A stretch of DNA of 64,000 nt from Antedon bifida. Taxonomy: Eukaryota; Echinodermata; Crinoidea; Comatulida; Antedonidae. The stretch spans positions 932,501-996,500 of the forward strand of contig OY727103.1 in assembly GCA_963402885.1 (NCBI GenBank). Reading direction: 5' to 3'. Positions 15,201-27,200 of the stretch are shown in pieces. Made by a program: the position numbers and the translations under genes. Every line of letters starts with the position of its first letter. The first letter of the stretch is position 1. The notes under the pieces were generated by a model that ran no database searches, was not told the origin of the DNA, and saw only the letters and a program-made list of their open reading frames with translations.

Positions 15201-18200
15201 ATAACCATCATAATTTTGTATACTACAAACAAGATGAAATAACTATGTATGTATGCACTATTGAAAAGCCATATGTCTTGTTTAATGGCATTTTGGATTC
15301 TTGGCAGTGCAATATTAAAAGTGAATTATAAAGTCTGACTATCACTCTATTGAGAATTGATGGTTAGAGAGTAATTTACATACATGTGTTAGAGAACGAT
15401 TTACATAATGAATAATTGTTTTGTATTATATCAAACAACTCTTATGGTAACAAAACTTTTGTCACATCTGCTCCTCGACTCTGGATCACACTGCCCATCT
15501 CAATTCGCCAATGTACTAACTTGGATTCTTTTAAAAATTATTAAAAACTTTTTGCCCAGGCTTATACATAGTCATAGGCCTATTTCTTTCCATATTAAAT
15601 TTGAAATTTTATTGTGCATTTAATCTGAGGTGATTGCATACTATAAGCATTCAAAAGCACCTTTGGTGGCGAAGTGCGCTCTAGAAATCTGTATTATTAT
15701 TATGTTGATAGAGCAGTAAGGAATCTTATCTTACAGGTTGGTGATAGTGGAGCGCTAAGCACACCAACGACGACATCATCCCCTAGCAGTCTACCAACCT
15801 CATCCAGCTTACTGGACCCTGTAGAGTTACTTAGAACTGCCACCAGTAATAGTACATCACAAGGTAAACACAACTTTCTTACTTTTAAATACAACACATG
15901 AGATACCGGTTGATTAAAGCTCTGTCTATCAACCTTTTGGTGACGAGAAGCAGTAGACAGAAATGTATTTATAATAATAATCTTCATTTCTAAAGCTCTG
16001 TCTCCAATATCAAACTTTATGTGACAAAAAATGTGATGTGCTCATATATGGATATGATGATGTCATATCAACACACTTTTGTGTCAAACTAGTTTGATAT
16101 TGTAGACTTTAGAATATATATGTTTGCATTCTCTGTGTAAATGAATGACTTATTTTGATTGGTTATTCATCAAGGGAAGAATGCTAGATTAACCCAAGTA
16201 GGAATTTACTACTGATTTGGCTTTATTGTGTTACACTCAGTGCAGGATCCTACTTATAAATACTGTATAAACAAATAAAAATTAAATAGATATGGAAAGA
16301 ACAATGTAAAAACTTTATGCGTCACAAAATGTGCTCATATATGGACACTATGATATCATATAACTACCATATTTGGGCACATCACACTTTTTTTGTTAGT
16401 TTGATAGTGTAGACAGAGCTTTTATGTGTTTTGAATTGGTTTATTCAATAAATATAAAAAATGTTTTTTTTTGTTAGTGATAAGCAGTTTCTTGGAATCT
16501 ATGGTAACGGAAGCAATGGGAGAAATAACACCACCATCATCAACGCCCTCATCTGTAGCCATGGCAACATCAAACACTGGAGCCACTAGGTACTAGCAAC
16601 TTATTTCACATTTTTGTTTTCCTCCTTTTGTTGCTCTTCTATTTATTTTTGTAGTACTTTGTGATTTTACTGATTTATGTAATTAATACAAACTAGAAAC
16701 TTAAAATTCACTTTACCAAAAACTAATACAATGAATATAAATACCTTAGTGATGTTTTGTATAATTATTATTTTTAAGCACAACAACTTCATCAAGTGGA
16801 GTGGACTTAGCAAGCCTTATCACCGTTACAGCATCATCAAGTGGAGTGGACTTAGCAAGCCTCATCACCGTTACAGCGTCCTCAGCAGCCTCTGCTACTA
16901 CTGTATCTAGTAAGTCAACTACTCGAAAACAAGCCCATGGGTTTAATCTTTTAAATAGTTAACAAGAAGACATTTATACATTATTATGATTAAATGTAGT
17001 AGTGGAGCTGTAGCTTGGTGGTTAACGTACCTGTCTTCCAATATGTGCCAGGGTTGTAACTCACGACTCTTTCAACTCCACTCCCTAAGCCTCAAATGAG
17101 ACTTAGTTTATAAGCATGATAAATTATAAAATAGTTTATCCATCCTGTAATTGGCGAGTTACTCACTGTTGGATGCGTATGAAATAAAAAAAATATATCT
17201 ACCTTCTTTTGTTCAGGTTCTTTGCAAGAAAGTCCGATATTCAGCCTACCAGCTACTAGTAGTTCACTAATGGATGTGAGACCAGCGCCAGAGGTACAGC
17301 AACCAGACGTACCGGTACCAGGAACCAATGTTACCACTGGTGTTACAATTGCCACCACTGTAACATCCACTGTAGCTAGTAAGTATCCGAACTCTATAAC
17401 AATTCTTAGTTTGTACTTAACTTTACTTAGTACTTAACTTAGTTTGTACTTAACTTAACTTAGTTTGTACTTAGCATAACTTAGTTTGTACTTAGTGTCG
17501 TAGATTTATTATGATGATGTCATTAAGGTTTGAGTTCTTCAGTGATGCTACCTCACCCGATATCTGAATATCTTTAGCTGGTTATCTTTAACTAAGTCTT
17601 TGTATAAAGTGTATTCTTAAGATGAGATTTGTTAAATATTGCATTTGGTCTCCTAATTACAGACCCCTTCAATTAAATACTCCCTCCCATTTAAGACCAC
17701 TATAGATAATAGATCTTAGTGTTTGAGTATCTTAACTGCATTACTTATCTTTAAAATATTGCATCTGGTTTTAATGAAATAAAAGATGAGGATGGAGACA
17801 ACAGTAATTTAATTTGTTTATCTACAACAACAACCTTCTCAACTATATTTAATTTATTATTTTAGTCATTTCTACAACTTCAACGACTGTAGCCTCTGCA
17901 GGACCTAGTACCACACAAGCTCCAAGTGAAGGTAATTCAATTTGTATATAATACAAAGGCTAGATTTTTACCCAACTAACTAGCAATAGTATTCCTTAAC
18001 AATGTGCGTCCCTGTTGATCCTGTCATGGTCTATTCGTCTATACAGATTTTCTTAATTGCTTAATTTATTTATTATCTTAATGTAACTAGTTTTTAGTGA
18101 TCACAAGCCCTTTGGGGTTTCCTGGAGGTCTCTTCTTTAAAATGTTTACTCCTTTTTGTTATGCGTATTGTTTTGATGGGATGAATAAAGAGATTGATTT

Positions 18201-21200
18201 GATTTGAAACTTAAAGAAATATTAAAAATTTATGTGAGTTGGAAATAGATATTATTATAATGTTAATGGAATTATTTTTTGCAGGCCTACCAGAAGGAGT
18301 AGATCCGTCGTTTCTTGCTGCCTTACCAGATAACATTCGGCAGGAAGTGTTGCGTGAGCATCTAGGCCTAAGAGCTAGTCAGGCTGCAGCCACCTCCACC
18401 ACCACCACCACTACAGCAGCAGCAGCAGCAGCATCTAGTAGTAGCACACCAAGTACTAGTACAAGAGTTAACCCTGAATTCCTAGCTGCACTACCTCCTC
18501 ATATACAAGAAGAGGTAGGATTCTAGATTCTTAGTTTGTACTTAACTTAGTTTATACTTAACTTTGTTTGTACTTAACTTAGTTTGTACTTAACTTAGTT
18601 TGTACTTAACGTAACTTACTTTGTACTTAACGTAACTTACTTTGTACTTAACTTAACTTAGTTTGTACTTAATGTTGTAGATTTATGATGATGATGTCAT
18701 TAAGGTTTGAGTTCTTCAGTGATGCTACCTCACCCGATATCTGAATATCTTTACCTGGTTAAATATCTGTACCTGGTTAAATATCTGTACCTGGTTAAAT
18801 ATCTTTACCTGGTTAAATATGCTAAGTTGTAGATTTTGTAACATTAATTTCTCTAACCATATTCCATACCTTTTTTCCCTTCCTACTAGGTATTAGCCCA
18901 AGAGCAAGCAGAGAGAGATCGTCAGAATGCCCAACAACTTGGATCACAAGCAGCAGCCGATCCAGTCGACCCCGCTGCCTTTATTCGTAACCTACCGTCT
19001 TCGTTGCGCCAGACCATCCTTGCAGACATCGATGACTCTGTCTTAGCAGTGATGCCTCCAGAAATCGCTGCTGAAGCACGATCTCTGAGACAAAACATAG
19101 AAATACAACATAGGAGACTTATGCAGGAACGGTTACTACGGGAAACTGGTATGCTGTCAGCTATTGGGCGAAATTCAGGTGGGGTTAAGTAACTTAAGGA
19201 CCACTAAAATTGCTTAAATTAAAAGATTTGTGGTCTCCAACTGTCAATTCAATTTTAGAATTTCATTCATCATATAACAGACAAATTTAATTTATTTTTG
19301 TGGTTTGTTTTTTTAAATAGCTACAAGTAGTCGTCTTGGTGGCGTCAACTATTATCAGCTTGCCGTGCCACGTCAAGGCAACTCTTGGGCATGGACCAGC
19401 TCAAATGCCAGGAACGTCCAATCAAGAGGAGCCAGTAACACCGCTGTGACTCAGTTCCGTGGGCGTCAGTTAATAGATCAGGAAGCTCTAGCATGTCTGC
19501 TTGTGTTGCTGTTTGTAAATGAACCTAAATTAAACACAGCAAGATTGCACAAGGTTTTACGCAATTTGAGTTATCACGTAGCAACACGAGAATGGATCTT
19601 GCAAGCCCTGCTGAGCATTCTTGAAAGGACTCGTACAGGTGAATTGAAAACAAGTCCAGAAGGACCTATACCGTTGTTTAAAAATGAATCCAATTCTGGA
19701 AGGCCTAGCCAAACATCGTGGCTTTCAATTAGTATGTCTGCTGCCCTCGGCTGCCGAGCTGGAGTCTTTCAAGCCCAGAGGACTAGCAAGAAGACTAGCG
19801 ACCGTCAAACGTCTTTAATATGCATACACCCTCAGGCGGCACCCATTGTTTTTAAGCACGCGTTAGAAGCGATGGTGTCATTGGCCAAAGTCTTTCCTTC
19901 ACAGTTTGTACCGCAGAAAGCCACGGAGAGCGAAACGTGTAAAGAGGAACCCAAGACTAGTTCATCTGATAAAACAATTGATGAATCACAGACTCCTAAA
20001 CAGGATAGCAATCAACAAACGACTCCTTCTAAATCTAAAGTTGATTATGATTTCTGGGATGTGCTTTTGAAATTGGATAGTTCTAGTGTCGGCAAAAAAG
20101 GAAAATCATCATTAAAAAATTCTAGTGTGAACACAGATCGTGCAACTTCATCGACCCCGCAGGAATCGCCCCTAGCAACTATCATGGGCATGCTTGTTCA
20201 TCCATTAGTTCAAAGGAGCTCGACTCTAACGGATCGACTCCTTCATTTGTTGTATTTAGCTTCATTAGCATTACCAGAAAAAAAAGATAGCATTAGTTCG
20301 CTCGGACTACCCTCACTGCGGCGCCCTCATGGTACACGCAACTTATCTTTCGGACGTCGAAGTCTGTTGCAACAACATGTCGCTGCTTTGAGTGGAACAA
20401 CACCAATGGATACGGCCACTGTCACAGGTAATGTGTTCTTACATGTATGTATAAGTAAAATCAAAATAACTCCTAATCATTTTCACTGGTCACGTTTGTA
20501 TAAAACTCTGTCCACACTAGAAAAAACTTTGTGACAAAAAGATGTGATGTGCCAATATATGAACATGATGACGTCATATCACTACCATATTTAAGCATAT
20601 CACTGCCATATTTGGGCACATCACACTTTTTTGTCACAAAGTTTGATAGTGTAGACAGAGCTTTATACAAATTGTAACATGACCAGTGTTGAAAATGAAT
20701 TCTTTTGAGAGTTTTACATGATCCTAGGACCATATCATTCACACTTACCCGGCCTAGAAATTGACTTTAGTTAAATACTTAGTATTTACTGTATGTCTAG
20801 ATTAAGTCTGATTGGTGAATACAGCCACTGCACCATATCATAATGAGTAATTCTATATTGAATCAATATTTTCTTTAAGATTCCGGTTCAAGTTCATCAA
20901 CTAAATCGCCAAATAAGAAAGATGAAAAGAAAGAAGAAAGTGTTGACCCTGTTGTTGAAGAAAAGTTACTCAAATTAGTTGTTGAGGTTTGTGTTCTATC
21001 AATTGTGTTCTACCATGGGCTTGTTCTAGTTGTATTGTGTCTAGTATTGTAAAAAAAAATTTTTATCGAAAAATTAAAACTATAAAAATTAAATGAAAAG
21101 TATTTACATGGAACTACATGTGATACACATAACACTGATATTAGGACGTCATCTTTTCACCCACTAACGTCATCTGTTAACCCCCTTACTCAAATTATAA

Positions 21201-24200
21201 TATTAATGTCTAATGTTTTCAATTGCAGGTACTGACATCACATAGATGTTCAGAGGATGGCCTTATAACAGCAATCAATCTGTTACAAAGACTGTCAGCT
21301 GGTCACTCAGCAACTCGGCAGGTCGTGCTTCTTCTTCTGCTTGATGGCGCCAAACACCTTGGCAATATACTATGCGAGTAAGTACATTGGCTTCTCAAAT
21401 TGATGATTACGGTTACTTCTCAACCTCATTAAATCATCTGTCTACACTATCAAACGTTATTTGTTAATCAATCAGAACTTGGTGACATTGTCTCCGTTGT
21501 AGCATGCTTGATTTTCAGTCCTCCTTGGCCAATAGGATCACTGTATGTGTAGGCATGCAATAGTAACACCCTATTTGATCCTTCTGTTTTAATAGTAAAT
21601 TTTATTACAGAACTATGAATAGGGTGACAACAGCAATGCTAATAAACTACTATCAACCATTGAGTGTCTATTTGCTTAGAACTTTTTTTTTCGACTAAAA
21701 CTTTGTTTAAAGCTCTATCAAACAAAAGTGTCATATCCCTACCTAATATCCCTATATTTGAGCACATCACGATATGAAACAAGTAAAATGTACTTGTTAC
21801 ATGTGTTATAAAGTTAATTTGTTGTTTTGCTTTAGTGACATCACGCAATTACTTGAAGAAGTGCGAAAGTTTCAGTCGGAACCTTCTACAGAAGGCGATG
21901 CCAGTGACGAGCCAGCAGCGTCCACTTCCTCTGGTTTGAGTGAACTTTACTCTAGAAATGTCAAAGTAGTTGTAGGGCCATCAGCATCATCAAAAAGACA
22001 ACCAGGGGAGTTTGAGCTTCGTTTACCAAGCATGAGTCTGTTCACAAGTAAGACGAGTCATCAGAACTGCTTCTTAAGGATCTTGAAAGTCGTCATTCAG
22101 CTTCGTGAGTCAGCAAGAAAATCTGGAAGATCACAGAGAAGTAAGTTGTTGTTTGAGCATTGATGGTGTTCATTTGTTGTTGACTGTATTAAGCTCTGTC
22201 TACTCTATCAAACTAGTTTGACAAAAACAATGTGTGTGTGCCCAAATATGGTAGTGATATGACATCATTGTTTTGTCACATAGAGTTTGCTTGATTCATA
22301 TTATAAGGATGGTGTGCATTTGTTGTTGACTGTATTGGGCTCTGTCTACACTATCAAACTAGTTTGAAGAAAACAATGTGATGTGCACATACATTGACAT
22401 GATGATCTCATATCACTACCATACTTTCTTTGATTGTGTAGACAGAGCTTTAGCATCCTAGATTTTCAGATTTGCCTTTAAAGTAGGATATCTGTTCGTG
22501 TAGGGGTGCAATATGAACCTACCTAATTTGATCCTTTTGGCTCTGTTGACCAATACGTTGCCAGAACTATGAATTAGGTTACAACATAATGGACATATTC
22601 TAGGCTAGTCTCCACTCTTAAGGCCAGTTTACACAGACCGGCAGTAACAGTAATAAAAATATAGAATCTATGTTATTCCTTAAAACCATTTACACACAAT
22701 GCGGAGCAGACAGGATAGAAACAGATTCTAGTGGAACAACATTACTGCTCGTCTGTGTAAATTGGCATTTACAGTAAATTTATATTGAATTTCGTGTGGT
22801 ATGGTTTAACAAACTGAAAAAACAAAATGAAGATGAGATGAATACGAGCACATACTTGACATGCACACAACAAGGTTTCAGATTTAGTGTGAATGCAAAT
22901 TTTTAGTACATTTGTCATACTTAATATTCTTCAGATACTGAACGTACACTTGGAGTATCAAACTTAGCAGCCACAGTTGCCGCTCTTGAGGCAGAAGCTA
23001 ATGAAATTATGCAACTAATGAACAGAAGAGGTTTAGTAAGCGAGGCCAGCAGGTCACTTGTAGAGGCGGTAGGTTTCGGGTTTTTATTATTGCTTTGATT
23101 CTCTATTCCCACTCATGCATTGATGATGATATATTTGGTTATGATCATATTTGATTTTACCTCACCCGATATCTGAAATCGTTTCATTTTGTTTTTTTGC
23201 CTGATTGTTTTTTCCCTTTTTAATGCTGTTTTTATTCTTACGCTTATGTTTTTACACGCAATTTGGCCATGAGATGTAAATTTCAGTCAGTATTTTTTTA
23301 AATAAAGAGAATATATCTAGTAAGAACCAAGCATTACTTTACTTCACAATTTGGCCACGAGATGTAAATTTCAGTCAGTATTTTTTGAAATATATCTAGT
23401 GAGAACCAAGCCTTACTACTACTACAGAAAGAAAGGTATTAATCCTGGTCAAAAATTAATTACTTTATAGGGAAGAGAAGCTGCTGATGCTGGTAGTGGA
23501 TCCAGTGCAGATCAAACGGCAACATCAACTGCAGCGACTAGTGGCACATCTGCAGGTGCTACATCTAGTGAGTCACCAATGGAGGTTGACCAACCTGCTA
23601 GAGGAGCTACAGCGTCCTCCAGTGAACCAGGGACGTCTACATCGACAGAGTCCTCAACGGAACAAGAGGTCAGAGCCAAACACTCACAAATAATCTTATA
23701 CTATTAATTAAATTATACACAGTTTTTCTAATTAAAATCTAAAATGTTTTTTTACAATATTCAAAATACAGCAGAGTCTTTGAATACTGGACCTTCTGTA
23801 AAACAGAAACTCAAAAAAACAGATTTTCCTTCAGATGCAAAAGGATCCCACATTAATTTTTACTGTTAAAACACATTTTGAATATCATTTCTGAAAAAGC
23901 AGACCTATTAGGCCAGCCCAAGGTGTCTCCGGTATTTTCAGAGTTGACTACGTTTTTTACAAATTTAATTTGATATTCAGCCAGCTCTACATTTCATATT
24001 TTACTATTTTTGTTTACAGTCAGAAAAAACACCACGTTTAAGTGAGCAGTTAGCGCTAGATAACCTCTGGGAAACACTTAGTGACTGTTTATCCAGTCTG
24101 TCTGAAACACCAGACCACCATGCTGTACTGGTTCTCCAGCCAGCAGTGGAAGCCTTCTTCTTAGTTCACGCTGCGGAGAAAGCAACCGAGAACCCTCTGT

Positions 24201-27200
24201 CTGGACTGACCGCTAAGGAAGGCAATGAAACGGACCCTTCATCTCCGATGATCAACACTCCAGGATCGTCCACATCTCTGGCAAACTTTTTCTCAAGAGA
24301 AGCTTCTGTGACATCTATCGTGACACCTAGTATGCCCCCAGATACTCAAAAGTTCCTCAAGTTTGCAGGTAAGCCCAAGCCTAATAAACACGCTATACAC
24401 TTAGTATAGCCCAATTCTAATAAATGCCTAATGCCCAAGGCTAAAAACATGTTACGCCCAAGCCTAGTAGATGCCAAGCCCAGGCCTAAAAACACGCTAC
24501 ACCAAAGCCTAATATACACTGATGCCCAAGCCTAAAAAACACTCAGTGCCCAAGAACATAAATATTTAACCTCTCTATATTGACATATCTGTTGAAATTT
24601 GAATTTTTTTTTTCTGTTTTATTCCAGAAACTCACCGCGACATACTGAACCAAATCCTTCGACAGTCTACCACTCACCTGTCAGAGGGTCCGTTCTCCGT
24701 CCTCGTCAACCACACAAGAATTCTTGACTTTGATGTCAAGAGACGCTATTTCCGACAGGAACTAGAACGAATCGACTTGGGAATGAGACGGGAGGACATG
24801 GCAATTCACGTAAAACGCGAGCATGTCTTTGAGGACTCGTATCGAGAGCTGCATAGGCGTTCACCGGAGGAATGGAAGAACAGGTTTTACGTGGTGTTTG
24901 AAGGAGAAGAGGGGCAAGACGCTGGTGGGTTACTCAGGGAATGGTACCTCATTATATCAAGGTATGACATCATCCAACATTATTTATTCAACTTTGTTTT
25001 ACAAGGGTAGCTCTAACAGCTGTACTACAGCAGTACAGCTGACTTGAAGAGGCCCTCTTAAAAACAATACAAAAATATACAGATGGCATTCAAACATAAA
25101 AATACAAGAGGATTCATAAAGTTAAAATTCTCTTGGTACCTTATTATATCAAGGTATGACATCATTGAAGTTTCTTCAATCTCCAGGTGCTTAGCTCTGA
25201 GTGTAAGTTGATATGAATTCACAGAAAGAAACTTTTGCATCAAGTCTGAATCAAGTCGATAAATCTCTGTCTACGCTATCAAACTTTATGTGACAAAAAA
25301 ATGTGATGTGCTCATATATGGACATGGTGATGTTATATCACTACCATATTTGGGCACATCACTCTTTTGTGTTAAACTATTTGGTAGTGTAGTCAGAGCT
25401 TAATAGATCATTCTCTTGTGTCTAATTGTGTAATTGTTTGTTTTTCTAGGGAGATTTTCAATCCAAATTACGCTTTGTTCCGCACCTCACCAGGAGATCG
25501 TGTTACATACATTCCAAACCCATCTTCGCATTTTAATTCAAATCATTTGAGTTACTTCAAGTTTGTTGGTCGAATCATCGCCAAGGCAATCTACGACAAC
25601 AAGCTGTTGGATTGCTATTTCTCAAGATCCTTTTACAAACACATTCTTGGCAAGAATGTCACGTAAGATTATTTTCTATTTTGGTATCTAAACCTTCAAT
25701 TTTCCTGATTGGTCAATCAATCAGAACTTGATGACATTATCTCCGTGGCAATGATTTTTCTGGCAGCCTGATTGGTCAATCAATAAGAATTTGATGACAT
25801 TGTCTCCATGGCAATGATTTTTCTGGCAGTCTGATTGGTCAATCAATCAGAACTTGATGACATTGTCTGCGTGACAATATTTTCTTGCAAAGTAGCATGC
25901 TTGATTTTCAGTCCTCCTTGGCCAATAGGATCACTGTACGTGTAGGCATGCAATAGTAACACCCTATTTGATCCTTCTGTTCTAATAGTAAATTTTACTA
26001 CAGAACTATGAATAGGGTAACAACAGCAATGCTAATAAACTACTATCAACCATTCAGTGTCTATTTGCTTGGAACTTTTATTTTCAACTAACATTTTTTT
26101 AAAGCTCTGTCTATCAAACTTTGTGACAAATGATGTGCCCATATATAGACGTGCTGATGTCATATCACTAATATACTTGCACAGATCTTGGAAAACACAG
26201 CGCTTTGAAACCTTTGTCTCTTGCGCTTTATAAATGTTATTTATTATTATTATTATATCACTACCATATTTGGGCACATCATACTTTTGTCAAACTAGTT
26301 TGATAGTGTAGACAGTGCTTTAGCGTGTCATTATCTTAATGAATGTTTAAGAAATGAATAAAATAATTTCCTTTTTTTAATTCTTTATTTTTATTCTGTA
26401 TTGTTTTTTTTCTCAGGTATACTGACATGGAAAGTGAAGATTACAGTTTTTATCAAGGATTGGTGTTCTTATTAGAACACAGTGTTGCTGACCTGGGTTA
26501 TGAGCTAACCTTCAGTGCTGAGGTGGGTCTATTAAGCTCTGTCTACACTAGTTTATGTGACAAAAAAAGTGTGATGTGCCCAAATATGGTAGTGATATGA
26601 CATCATCGTGTCCATATACAGACACATCACATTTTTTTGTCACAAAGTTTGATAGTGTAGACAGGGTGATGTGCCCAAATATAGTAGTGATATTCCCAAA
26701 TATGGTAGTGATATAGCATCATCATGTCCATATATGGGCAGAACACATTTTGTTGTCACATAAAGTTTGATAGGTTTAAACAGAGCTTAAAATGATGTTG
26801 TTTTAGAATAAGGCTTTGAGATAATGTTATATATATATACTGAGGCATAAGTATATAGTTTTGGCCTTGAACCTTTTTTTTATAGCAAAATGTTTGCTAT
26901 CATGTCCAAATAAAATATTACTATGGCTATGGTTTTAAACTATATTATTTTATCAACAGGTGCAAGAGTTTGGTGTGACGGAAGTACGAGACCTAAAACC
27001 AAACGGTCGCAACATTGTTGTCACTGCAGAAAACAAACACGAGTATGTACACTTAGTTTGTCAGATGAGAATGACCGGTGCGATCCGCAAACAGATCGAC
27101 AGCTTTCTTGAAGGATTCTACGACATCATCCCAAAGAAATTGATTGGCATCTTTAATGAACAAGAGTTAGAGTTATTAGTGTCAGGATTACCAACTATTG

